A stretch of 64,000 bases of DNA, taken from the NCBI RefSeq assembly GCF_900102175.1, contig NZ_FNKN01000001.1:62001-126000 (forward strand), written 5' to 3'. Below, piece after piece: positions 12,623-22,008 of this stretch; position 1 is the first letter of the stretch; each line of letters opens with the position of its first letter. A program made the position numbers and the translations under genes. The notes beneath the pieces were generated by a model. That model had not been told where the DNA came from, ran no database searches, and was given only the letters and a program-made list of their open reading frames with translations. The DNA is from Microbacterium sp. cf332 (lineage in GTDB: Bacteria; Actinomycetota; Actinomycetes; Actinomycetales; Microbacteriaceae).

Positions 12623-14062
12623 TCAGAACGGCGGTGTCGCGCCGGCCGGCGCGTGCGCGCGCGGGGAGGCCACTCGATCCCGCCCGGGAGGGCCGCCGTC
12701 CGGTCTCCGGACCGGAGCGACCGTGAAGCAGACGGCCGGTGTCGGGACGTCTTCGCGGTAGATCCGGCCCCGTGGTGAGGTCCACTCCAGGACACCCCCG
12801 CCGACCTGTCGAACCTCCCAGCTGGTGAACTGCTTCATCGAGTGGTGCCGCTGGCACAGATGGGCGAGGTTGCCGAGGTGGGTGTGCCCGCCGAGGGCGT
12901 AATCGCGGGTGTGATCGATCTCGCAGCGGATGGCGGCGAGGCGGCATCCGGGGAACCGGCAGTGCTGGTCCCGGGCTTTCAGCACCTTCGCCATCGCCGC
13001 GGTCGGCCGATACGTGTCGACCTCGAGAGGTGTGCGGGTGATCGGGTCGATGAACAGTCGGTCCCATTCGGTGCTCTGTCCGGCGAGGAGGCGGGCGGTG
13101 TCGGCATCGATCAGCCCTGCCCCGACGACCTCCGCCGAGTGTTCGTCGCTGCCGGTGAGCGTTTCCGCGGTGATCGCGACCTGAACCCGCGCGCGGATCG
13201 CGCCAAGCCCCCCGGACCGGTCGCTGCCGTAAGTGGGGTCGACGACGGGCGCCCCGGCGAGGATGAGGTCGCTGAGGATGTCGGCGCGGAGCTGATCGAT
13301 GGTGCGAACGTCGGGCTCCGCGACCGTGCCGCCCGCACCCGGACCCGCACCGACACCGGCATCCGCATCCGCATCCGCATCCGCATCCGCCGCATCCGAC
13401 TCCGCCCGGGCGTCCTTCACCGCGTGCCCCATCTGCGTGAGCCGGTCGAACATGCCCGCAGCGATCACCGCCGGCAGCGTCGCCACGAGGTTTGACATCC
13501 CGTCCTGTCCGGGGAAGACCCGCACGCACCGCTCCGCCGCAGCGGCCCGGTGGCGTTCGGTGAACGACCGCGGATGAACCCGCGCCGCCAGAACCTCCAA
13601 CGCGCCCCGCACCCGTGAGGGCACGTCCCGTTCGCATACCTGGATCGCGGCCCGCTCGAACTCGACCCGCACCTCCGCCGGCACACCCGCGCCGGCCCGG
13701 ACGACCGCGTCCACGTGCCCGCGTTCGATGCGCCGCTCCACCCACGCCGTGAACACGGCCGGGTAGTCGTCGATCACCGTCATGGCGTGGTCGATCTCGC
13801 GCTGCACCCGCCGGTCCGTGGACCGGGCCATGCCGGCGGCTTCGGCTGCGACCGAACGCAGTTCCATGTCGGACGCCATCCCGCGCACCCCGCCCTGCCG
13901 CGCCTCGCGGAGAGCCGACCGGCCCAGCTCCGCGAGCGCGCGCACGTGCGCGATCTCGCCCGCGTGCTTGAGTGTCAACGCCTCCTCGAGCTCGGAGAAC
14001 GCCGCGGCGTGCGGCGGACCGCCCGACCCGCTCGATCCGCCCGTCCCATCACCCGTTCGCAT
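12623..14062 (-). CDS. DUF222 / HNH endonuclease domain protein
   Basis: A 479-residue protein of the actinobacterial 13E12-repeat type. A helical DUF222 domain fills about residues 20-330 and a C-terminal HNH nuclease core follows: CRFPGC, then EIDHTRDYALGG, then NLAHLCQRHH, giving a Cys-rich zinc site and the catalytic His. Between them a low-complexity Asp-Ala run sits near residues 225-240, encoded by a hexamer repeat. The family is very abundant and multicopy in these genomes and its role is unknown; a nuclease or domesticated mobile-element function is possible. It stands alone, convergent with the electron-transfer operon. Confidence 0.85.
   Translation of the reverse strand: MRTGDGTGGSSGSGGPPHAAAFSELEEALTLKHAGEIAHVRALAELGRSALREARQGGVRGMASDMELRSVAAEAAGMARSTDRRVQREIDHAMTVIDDYPAVFTAWVERRIERGHVDAVVRAGAGVPAEVRVEFERAAIQVCERDVPSRVRGALEVLAARVHPRSFTERHRAAAAERCVRVFPGQDGMSNLVATLPAVIAAGMFDRLTQMGHAVKDARAESDAADADADADADAGVGAGPGAGGTVAEPDVRTIDQLRADILSDLILAGAPVVDPTYGSDRSGGLGAIRARVQVAITAETLTGSDEHSAEVVGAGLIDADTARLLAGQSTEWDRLFIDPITRTPLEVDTYRPTAAMAKVLKARDQHCRFPGCRLAAIRCEIDHTRDYALGGHTHLGNLAHLCQRHHSMKQFTSWEVRQVGGGVLEWTSPRGRIYREDVPTPAVCFTVAPVRRPDGGPPGRDRVASPRAHAPAGATPPF
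13359..13388 (+). repeat. GCATCC hexamer microsatellite inside the HNH gene
   Basis: Five perfect tandem copies of GCATCC, with a further imperfect copy after. On the coding (minus) strand they read as alternating Asp and Ala codons. Slippage would add or remove whole Asp-Ala pairs without a frameshift. Confidence 0.85.
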
Positions 14063-14106
14063 GTTCCCATCGTGCCACCGGGCTACGACATCGAACCCGA
14101 AGAAAT

Positions 14107-14134
14107 ATCCCGGTGAGGATAACTTTCCCGGGAT
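14107..14134 (+). terminator. Possible terminator of the two-component operon
   Basis: ATCCCGG (14107-14113) and its complement CCGGGAT (14128-14134) form a 7-bp stem with a 14-nt loop in an unusually A/T-rich spot. It lies 72 bp past the stop of the small gene that ends the minus-strand two-component operon, and also within the upstream region of the HNH gene. Confidence 0.4.
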
Positions 14135-14205
14135 TACCGGTGGGGAGGAATCGCCGCGCGATCGCCTGCGGAGGCGGGGCAGTCAGTGTGCACCGTTCGC
14201 CGTTT

Positions 14206-14619
14206 CTACGCCCGCCCGATTCCCTCGCGATACCGCTCGATCGCTGACACGGTCGCATTGACGGCGCCGCTGAGGACGTCGTCGACCGGCCCTGCGGCGG
14301 GACCGAGACCCAGCCGTGCCGCGAGGACACGTCTGGCATGCGCCCGATCGATGTCCGGGGGCAGGGCGAAGGCGACGACATCGAAGTCGCGCTCGGCAAA
14401 GGCGCCGACCTCGGCGCGTACCCGTCCGATGTTCGGATCGTCGCTGTCGAGGTGAAGGTGCGCGCGCAGCTCCGGGTCGAAGCCGGTCGCGCCCACGTAC
14501 GTGACCTCGCTCGAAGCGACGTCGATCCATGCGTACACCCATGAGCCGCTGGGCTGGACGCGCCCGCGGCGCACGGCGACGACGCGCGGCAGCGCCGAAT
14601 CCGCGTTCGCGTCCGTCAT
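14206..14619 (-). CDS. Unknown protein, possibly a degenerate GIY-YIG-like fold
   Basis: A 137-residue soluble protein I do not recognise with certainty. The segment VYAWIDVASSEVTYVGATGF (about 28-47) has the two-strand pattern of GIY-YIG nucleases (VYxx followed by xYVGxT), and an Arg follows in ELRAH, but the downstream catalytic Glu is not evident. The C-terminal half is helical. It overlaps the sensor kinase stop by 4 bp (ATGA), so it is translated with the two-component system and may be linked to it functionally. A nuclease role is a guess from pattern only. Confidence 0.6.
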   Translation of the reverse strand: MTDANADSALPRVVAVRRGRVQPSGSWVYAWIDVASSEVTYVGATGFDPELRAHLHLDSDDPNIGRVRAEVGAFAERDFDVVAFALPPDIDRAHARRVLAARLGLGPAAGPVDDVLSGAVNATVSAIERYREGIGRA

Positions 14620-16214
14620 GCCCGCTCCGCCGCCCCGCCGGCCGTCCCGGCAGGGCCGGCATCCGTGCCCGCTTCGGGATCTGCGGGGCGCGCCGTCAGC
14701 CGCAGCTCGAACGTCGTGGATCCGGGCTCGCTCGACACGGTGAGCGAGCCACCGTGGGCGGCGACGATGGCCCGGGCTATCGACAGGCCGAGCCCGGTTC
14801 CGCCTGTCTGCCGAGCACGCGAGCGATCGGCGCGCGAGAACCGCTCGAAGATCTCATCGGCGACCGCGGGATCGATGCCGGGGCCGTCATCGCGGACGCT
14901 GAGCACCGCGGTCCCGCCGTCGACCCGCACGGAGGTCGTCACGGTCGTGCCTGCCGGGGTGTGCACGCGCGCGTTGGCGAGCAGGTTGGCGACGACCTGC
15001 GTGATGCGCGTGCCGTCGGCCGCGACGACGACCGGCTCGTCCCCGACATCGAGGCGCCATTCGTGGTCGTGACCGGCGACACGGGCGTCGGCGACGGCGT
15101 CGACGGCGAGAGCGGTGAGGTCGACGGCGCCGTACACGAGCTCCTGACCCTCGTCGAGACGGGCGAGCAGCAGCAGGTCCTCGACGAGACTCGTCATGCG
15201 GAGCGACTGCGCCTGGATGCGTTCCAGCGCGGAGGTCGTCGTCTCTTCGACTCCCGGCACTCCCTGGCGCATCGCGCGCAGCGACAGCTCGGAGTAGCCG
15301 CGGATGGAGGCCAGGGGAGTGCGCAGCTCATGGCTGGCGTCCGCGACGAACGACCGCATCCGCTCCTCGTTGCGCTGGCGGGCGACGAGGGAGGCATCGA
15401 TGTGGTCGAGCAGCGTGTTGAGCGCCGATCCGACCCGGCCGATCTCGTCGTGGTCGTCCGCCTCTTCGTCGGGAACGCGCTCGGTGATCGAGACGGCACC
15501 CTGCGCGAGCGGCTGCGAGGCGACCCGCGCGGCGGTGTCGGCGACGACGCGCAGCGGGCGGAGCGAGCGCTGGATGACGACCGCGATCGCCGCGCTCAGC
15601 AGCAGCAGACCCCCGACCGTGACGATCGTGATCGTGGTCACCACGTTGGTGACCGTGTCATCGACCTCGGCGAGCGGCACGCCGGCGACACCCGTCACAT
15701 CGCCGGCGACGAACGAGACGAGCCGGTAGGCCCCGAGGCCGCCGATCTGCGCCGTCGTCGAACCCGCACTCAGATCGGCGGTGCGCAGGTCGCGCAGCTC
15801 GTCAGCGGAGAGAGTGCGGATGCCGGACTCGCCGTCGAAGAGCGCCCCGGTCAGCCCGTTGCGCGGGCTCTGCACCAACAGCGTGTATCCGTAGGGAAGC
15901 CCGTCCGTGTCGGCGATCGTCTCGCTCGCCGTGCGCTCGCGAACGACATACCCGCCGTCGAAGAGCTTGAGTTCGCGGGTGAGCGATTCCGCCTTCGTCT
16001 GCACCGTTCCGACGAGGACACCGCCGATCGTCGTCGCCAACCCGACCGCGCTCGCGGTGAGCGTCAGGGCGACGATCCCCACGACGGTGAGCATCAGCCG
16101 TGTCTGCAGGGTCCATCGCCTGCGGCGGTGCGGCCGGGTCGGCACGGTGGACGGGCGCGACCTCGAGGCGTCGCGCCCCCGTCCCTCGGTCTGCTCGCTG
16201 TCCGCCACGCTCAC
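14616..16214 (-). CDS. Two-component sensor histidine kinase
   Basis: A 532-residue membrane kinase. A basic, Arg/Ser-rich N-terminus (1-38) precedes TM1 (about 40-64), an extracytoplasmic sensor region, TM2 (about 195-220), a HAMP linker, the phosphoacceptor segment DASHELRTPLA with His295, and an HATPase domain with N-box NLLANARVHTP, G1 DDGPGIDP and G2 GGTGLGLS. The chosen GTG start at 16214 overlaps the regulator stop by 4 bp (GTGA); an upstream ATG would run far into the regulator gene. It forms an operon with the OmpR-type regulator before it and the small gene after it. The stimulus is unknown. Confidence 0.9.
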   Translation of the reverse strand: MSVADSEQTEGRGRDASRSRPSTVPTRPHRRRRWTLQTRLMLTVVGIVALTLTASAVGLATTIGGVLVGTVQTKAESLTRELKLFDGGYVVRERTASETIADTDGLPYGYTLLVQSPRNGLTGALFDGESGIRTLSADELRDLRTADLSAGSTTAQIGGLGAYRLVSFVAGDVTGVAGVPLAEVDDTVTNVVTTITIVTVGGLLLLSAAIAVVIQRSLRPLRVVADTAARVASQPLAQGAVSITERVPDEEADDHDEIGRVGSALNTLLDHIDASLVARQRNEERMRSFVADASHELRTPLASIRGYSELSLRAMRQGVPGVEETTTSALERIQAQSLRMTSLVEDLLLLARLDEGQELVYGAVDLTALAVDAVADARVAGHDHEWRLDVGDEPVVVAADGTRITQVVANLLANARVHTPAGTTVTTSVRVDGGTAVLSVRDDGPGIDPAVADEIFERFSRADRSRARQTGGTGLGLSIARAIVAAHGGSLTVSSEPGSTTFELRLTARPADPEAGTDAGPAGTAGGAAERA

Positions 16215-16942
16215 TGCGGCGCTTTGATCATGTAGCCGACGCCGCGGACGGTGTGGATGAGCGGCTCGCGACCGGCGTCGATCTTCTTGCGCAGGTACGA
16301 GATGTACAGCTCGACGACCGATGATCGCCCGCCGAAGTCGTAGTTCCACACGCGATCGAGGATCTGCGCCTTAGACACGACGCGCCGCTGGTTGCGCATG
16401 AGGTATCGCAGCAGCTCGAACTCGGTCGCCGTCAGCTCGATGTTGGTGCCGTCGCGCTCGATCTCGTGCGAGTCCTCGTTCAGCGAGAGGTCGCCTACCC
16501 GCAGCACGGGGTCGGCGCCGCCGGCTGTCGCGGTGCCGGCGCGGCGCATGAGGCCCCGGAGTCGTGCGACGACCTCCTCGAGGCTGAACGGCTTGGTGAC
16601 GTAGTCGTCGCCGCCTGCGGTGAGTCCCGCGACTCGGTCGGAGACGGAATCCTTGGCCGTCAGGAACAGCACGGGCACGTCGTCGCCGGACTGTCGCAGA
16701 CGCTGCAGCACCGACATCCCGTCGAGGTCGGGCATCATGATGTCGAGCACCATGGCATCGGGATCGAACTCGCGCGCCGCCGACAGGGCTTCGAAACCGG
16801 ATGCCGCGGCCCGCACCTCCCAGCCCTCCATCTTCAGCGCCATCGACAGGAGGTCGGTGAGCATCTGCTCGTCGTCGACGACGAGGACGCGCAGAGGGGA
16901 GCCGTCGGGACGCTGCAGGGTGGCGGGCGCGGGAATGGTCAT
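16211..16942 (-). CDS. OmpR/PhoB family response regulator
   Basis: A 243-residue regulator. The receiver has the acidic pair Asp23-Asp24, phosphoacceptor Asp67 in VLDIMMPDLDG, switch Thr95 and Lys117. The C-terminal winged helix (about 145-240) includes ELTATEFELLRYLM and the recognition helix SVVELYISYLRKK, with the final GVGYMI. It resembles actinobacterial PhoP/TrcR-type regulators. It is the first gene of a three-gene operon with the kinase. Three phased CATAGC repeats just upstream, between it and divergent corA, look like its own binding site, which would mean autoregulation and control of corA. Confidence 0.93.
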   Translation of the reverse strand: MTIPAPATLQRPDGSPLRVLVVDDEQMLTDLLSMALKMEGWEVRAAASGFEALSAAREFDPDAMVLDIMMPDLDGMSVLQRLRQSGDDVPVLFLTAKDSVSDRVAGLTAGGDDYVTKPFSLEEVVARLRGLMRRAGTATAGGADPVLRVGDLSLNEDSHEIERDGTNIELTATEFELLRYLMRNQRRVVSKAQILDRVWNYDFGGRSSVVELYISYLRKKIDAGREPLIHTVRGVGYMIKAPQ

Positions 16943-16962
16943 GTGGTCATTGTGCTGCGTTT

Positions 16963-16991
16963 GCTATGGAGAAGCTATGGGCGATGCTATG
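16963..16991 (-). promoter_or_regulatory. Triple CATAGC direct repeat, likely response-regulator operator
   Basis: On the minus strand CATAGC occurs three times, at 16991-16986, 16979-16974 and 16968-16963, with starts 12 and 11 bp apart, so on the same face of the helix. Phased 6-7-bp direct repeats are the usual binding site of OmpR/PhoB-type regulators. The array begins 21 bp upstream of the regulator ATG and ends 28 bp before the corA -10 box. Confidence 0.65.
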
Positions 16992-17018
16992 CCCCCGCTG
17001 TGAGAGCGTGCACCGGCA

Positions 17019-17024
17019 TACAGT
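17019..17024 (+). promoter_or_regulatory. -10 box of leaderless corA
   Basis: TACAGT is followed by six bases and the ATG of corA. No ribosome site is present, so the mRNA is probably leaderless. Confidence 0.6.
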
Positions 17025-17030
17025 GACGTC

Positions 17031-18044
<1,014 letters not shown>

Positions 18045-18062
18045 GCGTCAGCTCGCACGAGC

Positions 18063-18106
18063 GACGACGGCCCCGGCGAGAGCGGATGCTCGCCGGGGCC
18101 GTCGTC
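18063..18106. terminator. Bidirectional terminator between corA and gnd
   Basis: A perfect 18-bp inverted repeat (18063-18080 and 18089-18106) with an 8-nt loop lies between the two convergent genes. It is very stable and would serve both directions, although no long T-run follows. Confidence 0.85.
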
Positions 18107-18121
18107 AGACGTGCGACGAGG

Positions 18122-19714
18122 TCAGTGCGTGTCCTCGGCTTCGACCTCGGACCGGTCGCCCGACCACAGGGTGTGGAACGTGCCGTCCTTGTCGGTGCGC
18201 TTGTAGGTGTGCGCGCCGAAGAAGTCGCGCTGACCCTGGATGAGGGCGGCCGGCAGGCGCTCGGCCCGCAGGCCGTCGTAGTACGACAGCGACGAGCTGA
18301 AGGCGGGAGCCGGGATGCCGGCACCCGCGGCTGCCTGCACGACGTGACGCCAGGCGCCCTGCGCGCGGCCGAGCGCCTCGACGAAGTACGGCGCGGTCAG
18401 CAGGACGGGCAGCTCCTCGCCGGCCGCGTACGCGTCGGCGATGCGGTTGAGGAACTGGGCGCGGATGATGCAGCCGCCGCGCCAGATCTTCGACACGGCG
18501 CCCAGGTCGATGTTCCACCCGTACTGGGCGGCACCGGCGCGGATCTCGTCGAAGCCCTGCGAGTACGCGACGATCTTCGAGGCGTAGAGCGCGAGACGGA
18601 TCTGCTCGATGAACGCGTCGGCGTCCTCGACCGTGAACGACGCGTCGTCGGGGCCGGGCAGCGAGCCCGAGACGTCGCGCTGCTCGCGGTGGCTCGACAG
18701 CGAACGCGCGAAGACGGCCTCCGCGATGCCCGAGACGGGCACGCCGAGGTCGAGCGCCGTCTGCACCGTCCATGCGCCGGTGCCCTTGGCCCCGGCCTGG
18801 TCGACGATGATGTCGACGAGCGGCTTGCCGGTCGCGGCGTCCGTCTGGCGCAGCACCTCGGCGGTGATCTCGATGAGGTACGACTCGAGCTCGCCGCGGT
18901 TCCATTCGGCGAAGATGTCGGCGATCTCGGCGGGCGTCTTGCCCGTGCCGCGGCGGATGAGGTCGTACGCCTCGGCGATGAGCTGCATGTCGGCGTACTC
19001 GATGCCGTTGTGCACCATCTTCACGAAGTGGCCGGCGCCGTCGTGGCCGACGTGAGTCACGCACGGCTCGCCCTCGGCGACGGCTGCGATCGACTTGAGG
19101 ATCGGGCCGAGGGTGACCCACGACTCGTCCGGACCGCCGGGCATGAGGGAGGGGCCGAGCAGAGCGCCCTCCTCACCTCCCGAGACTCCCATGCCCACGA
19201 AGTTGAAGCCCGCCTCGCCGACGGCCTTCTCGCGGCGGATGGTGTCGGTGAACAGCGAGTTGCCGCCGTCGACGATGATGTCGCCGGGCTCGAAGACGCG
19301 CATGAGCTCGTCGATCACGGCGTCCGTCGGACCGCCGGCCTTGACCATGATGATCGCGGTGCGCGGCTTCTGCAGGCTGGCGGCGAACTCCTCGTACGAG
19401 AACGCGGGGACGAATCCGGCCTCGGGATGGGCCTCGACGAGCTCGTCGGTCTTCGAGCGCGAACGGTTGAAGACGGCGACGGTGTTGCCCTCGCGGCTGG
19501 CGAGGTTGCGCGCGAGGTTCGAACCCATCACGGCGAGGCCGACGACGCCGATGTTGGCGGGACCGGCGCCACCCGCCGCGGGGGCCGAGCTCTCGGCAGG
19601 CGTCGGGCGTTCGACCTCCTCGGGACGCGGCGCGCCCTCGTGGACGGTGGCCGCTTCGTGCGGTGCCTGATCCTGATCGGTCGAGGGTCCTGTCGGTGAG
19701 GGGGTCGACGCCAT
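18122..19714 (-). CDS. gnd: NADP-dependent 6-phosphogluconate dehydrogenase, decarboxylating
   Basis: A 530-residue enzyme that converts 6-phosphogluconate to ribulose 5-phosphate, CO2 and NADPH. The Rossmann start is IGVVGLAVMGSNLARN, with FNRS next, and later segments VGMGVSGGEEGALLGPS and KMVHNGIEYADMQ are the classic signature. The family is usually about 470-485 residues; here about 50 extra Pro/Ala/Glu/Ser-rich residues precede the domain. ATG 19714 is kept because CTGGAGC lies just upstream. It sits 76 bp downstream of the KDPG aldolase gene on the same strand and convergent with corA, so it belongs to the sugar-acid locus. Confidence 0.95.
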   Translation of the reverse strand: MASTPSPTGPSTDQDQAPHEAATVHEGAPRPEEVERPTPAESSAPAAGGAGPANIGVVGLAVMGSNLARNLASREGNTVAVFNRSRSKTDELVEAHPEAGFVPAFSYEEFAASLQKPRTAIIMVKAGGPTDAVIDELMRVFEPGDIIVDGGNSLFTDTIRREKAVGEAGFNFVGMGVSGGEEGALLGPSLMPGGPDESWVTLGPILKSIAAVAEGEPCVTHVGHDGAGHFVKMVHNGIEYADMQLIAEAYDLIRRGTGKTPAEIADIFAEWNRGELESYLIEITAEVLRQTDAATGKPLVDIIVDQAGAKGTGAWTVQTALDLGVPVSGIAEAVFARSLSSHREQRDVSGSLPGPDDASFTVEDADAFIEQIRLALYASKIVAYSQGFDEIRAGAAQYGWNIDLGAVSKIWRGGCIIRAQFLNRIADAYAAGEELPVLLTAPYFVEALGRAQGAWRHVVQAAAGAGIPAPAFSSSLSYYDGLRAERLPAALIQGQRDFFGAHTYKRTDKDGTFHTLWSGDRSEVEAEDTH

Positions 19715-19790
19715 GCGTAGCTCCAGGTTCGCGTGCGGGGTGGGTCTTGCGGGGAGGGGGGTTCGGAGAGAGCCCGGCTCTCTCGCCACT

Positions 19791-20453
19791 TTATCCGTTC
19801 GCCCGAGGCGCCGGAGCGGCTTGCGGGGATGCCGCGGCGCGTGCCACCGCGTCGGCGGTCGAGCGGACGATGGTCGCGGCGTCGCGGGCCTCGAGGGCTG
19901 CGCGCGGCAGCATCCACGACCCGCCGACGGCGACCACCTGCGGGTGCGCGAGGTACTCGTCGAGGTTCGACGCGTCGATGCCTCCCGTCGGGACGAAGGT
20001 GACGTCGCCGAAGGGCCCCGCGAGGGCGCGCAGCGCGGGGAGGCCGCCCGAGGTCTCGGCCGGGAAGAACTTGACCGTCGTGATGCCGGCGGCGAGCGCC
20101 GCCATGATCTCCGTCGCGCTGACCGCCCCCGCGACGAGCGGCACACCGTGCTCCGCGGCGCGGGCGGCGACATCGGGATGGAAGCCGGGCGAGACCAGGA
20201 AGCGTGCTCCCGCCGCGACGGCGACGTCGACCTGCGCGGCGGAGACGACCGTCCCGGCACCGACGACGACGTCGCCGCGCTCGGCGAGAGCCTGGATCAC
20301 GGCGGGGGCGGCCGCAGTGCGGAAGGTGACCTCGGCGACCGGCAGCCCGCCCTCGTACAGGGCGTCGGCGATGAACAGGCCCTCATCCACGGAACGTGCG
20401 ATCACCACCGGGACGATGCGGTGACGGGCGATCTCATCGAGTGCGGTGACCAT
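19791..20453 (-). CDS. eda: 2-dehydro-3-deoxy-phosphogluconate (KDPG) aldolase
   Basis: A 220-residue class I aldolase splitting KDPG to pyruvate and glyceraldehyde 3-phosphate. The Schiff-base Lys128 is in TTVKFFPAE, and Glu41/Arg45 are in EVTFRT, as expected. The phosphate-binding end FVPTGGI and GGSW are present. ATG 20453 has a GAGGAG ribosome site. No Entner-Doudoroff dehydratase (edd) is visible in the window, so KDPG must come from a dehydratase elsewhere or from a ketodeoxygluconate kinase. It is the first gene of the leftward eda-gnd pair and divergent from the FGGY kinase gene. Confidence 0.92.
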   Translation of the reverse strand: MVTALDEIARHRIVPVVIARSVDEGLFIADALYEGGLPVAEVTFRTAAAPAVIQALAERGDVVVGAGTVVSAAQVDVAVAAGARFLVSPGFHPDVAARAAEHGVPLVAGAVSATEIMAALAAGITTVKFFPAETSGGLPALRALAGPFGDVTFVPTGGIDASNLDEYLAHPQVVAVGGSWMLPRAALEARDAATIVRSTADAVARAAASPQAAPAPRANG

Positions 20454-20485
20454 TGCGGATCTCCTCGGGGTGTCGTCTTCGAGCG

Positions 20486-20502
20486 AAAAGATCATATCAT
20501 TG
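20486..20502 (+). promoter_or_regulatory. Possible operator in the eda / FGGY-kinase divergent region
   Basis: AAAAGATCATATCATTG is an A/T-rich patch in a GC-rich region and shares AAAA and ATCATTG, one base differently spaced, with the direct repeats in front of gntR at 23653-23690. It may be a third site of the same GntR regulator. Confidence 0.4.
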
Positions 20503-20550
20503 GGTCTCGGCGACGCTGCTGCTCGCCGGACACCCGACGATGGGCCCGAC

Positions 20551-22008
20551 ATGAAGATCCTCGCTCTCGAAGCCAGCACGACCTCGGCCAAGACCATGCT
20601 CTTCGACACCGATTCCGGCGCGGTCGCCGTGCGCAATCGCCGGTTCGAGGTCGACGGGCCCGATTCCGCGGTCCGCGACGCCGATGCGATCTACATCCAG
20701 CTCATGGCGCTCGGGCGCGAAGCGGCGGCCGGTCAGCGGATCGACCTGATCGTGCTCAGCGGCACCTGGCACGGTCTGACGCTGCGCTCGCCCGACCTCG
20801 CGCCGGTGACCCCCGTCATGGAGTGGCCCTACACGGGTGCGCAGGACCTCAGCGCGGCGCTGCGCGCTGACGAGGACCTCACGTGGTGGTTCTACGAGCG
20901 CACCGGATGCATGGTCAACGCGATCTACCCCGTCTTCAAGCTCCAGCACCTGCGCGCGCAGGGTCTCGACATCGACGGCCTCCTCGCCCTCGACCAGGCG
21001 AGCCTCATCTTCGCGCGGATGACGGGAGAGGCGTGGACCAACGACTCGCTCGCATCGGGCACCGGCCTGCTGTCGGCGACCACGGCCACGTGGGACACCG
21101 AGGTGATCGACCGCTTCGGTCTCGGCGGCGTGCGCCTGCCCGAGCTGCGCGAGACCACCGCGACGGCGCCGCTGTCGCCCGAGGCCGCCGTGCTGCTGGG
21201 GCTGACCGCGGGGACCCCCGTGCTGACGCCCGGGCCCGACGGCGGTCTCAACCAGGTCGGCGACCTGGCGACCGAACCCGGCGAGATGACGTTCTCGATG
21301 GGCACGAGCGGAGCGCTCCGCGTCGCATCGCGGCACCCCTCGTTCTCGCCGACCCTGAGCACGTGGTCGTACCGGTCGCCTCTGGGGGCCCTCAGCGGCG
21401 CCGCGACGTCGGGGTGCGGGAACTGCGTCGACTGGGCCCGCGACCGTCTCTTCGGCTCGTCGACGGACTACCTCGACATCGAGCCGTCGCTCTCGTCCGC
21501 GCGCACCGATCTCCCGGTGTTCATGCCTTTCCTCTTCGGCGAGCGCAGCCCCGGCTGGCAGGACCAGCGCAAGGGCGGATTCCTCGACCTGTCGCCCCAG
21601 CACTCGCGGGTCGACATGTACCAGTCCGTGCTCGAGGGCATCGTCTACTCGCTCTTCCACTGCTACAAGGAGCTCACCGCCCTCGGAGGCACGCCGCGTC
21701 GCATCGTGCTGTCGGGGGGCGTGCTGTCGTCGCCCTTCTGGACCCAGCTCACCGCCGACGTCTTCGGCGTAGAGATGGAAGTCTCGACCCAGCAGCACAC
21801 CTCGATCGTCGGTGCGGTGCGGATGGGCATGCTCGCGAGCGGCCTCGAGCTGCGGCATCCCGCATTCGACGACGTCGAGGTGCGGACGGTGGCGCCGCGC
21901 ACCGAGTTCCGGAGCCAGTACGACGCCGGCTTCGCTCGCTACCTCGATCACTATCAGCGCACCGTGCCGGGGTCGCAGGCATCGGCGCCTCGGGGGGCGG
22001 GCCGATGA
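20551..22008 (+). CDS. FGGY family carbohydrate kinase (gluconokinase-like)
   Basis: A 485-residue sugar kinase. The N-terminal ATPase-fold strand ILALEASTTSAKTMLFD replaces the usual DxGTTxxK pattern but keeps its shape. Catalytic Asp230 lies in GPDGGLNQVGD. The second FGGY domain has FLFGERSPGW and the adenosine-binding LSGGVLSSPFW. Substrate cannot be read from sequence. Gluconate is favoured because GntP permease, idonate/gluconate dehydrogenases and 6-phosphogluconate dehydrogenase are in the same locus, but ketodeoxygluconate or xylulose are alternatives. ATG 20551 is chosen at the family N-terminus. It overlaps the next gene by 4 bp. Confidence 0.85.
   Translation: MKILALEASTTSAKTMLFDTDSGAVAVRNRRFEVDGPDSAVRDADAIYIQLMALGREAAAGQRIDLIVLSGTWHGLTLRSPDLAPVTPVMEWPYTGAQDLSAALRADEDLTWWFYERTGCMVNAIYPVFKLQHLRAQGLDIDGLLALDQASLIFARMTGEAWTNDSLASGTGLLSATTATWDTEVIDRFGLGGVRLPELRETTATAPLSPEAAVLLGLTAGTPVLTPGPDGGLNQVGDLATEPGEMTFSMGTSGALRVASRHPSFSPTLSTWSYRSPLGALSGAATSGCGNCVDWARDRLFGSSTDYLDIEPSLSSARTDLPVFMPFLFGERSPGWQDQRKGGFLDLSPQHSRVDMYQSVLEGIVYSLFHCYKELTALGGTPRRIVLSGGVLSSPFWTQLTADVFGVEMEVSTQQHTSIVGAVRMGMLASGLELRHPAFDDVEVRTVAPRTEFRSQYDAGFARYLDHYQRTVPGSQASAPRGAGR

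Noticed and set aside
13359-13388. CRISPR-like repeat
   Set aside because: The tandem units are 6 bp with no spacers; it is a coding microsatellite. No repeat-spacer array was seen anywhere.
12623-14062. The HNH protein as part of an anti-phage or restriction system
   Set aside because: DUF222-HNH proteins are scattered singly in these genomes; no methylase, helicase or toxin partner is adjacent.
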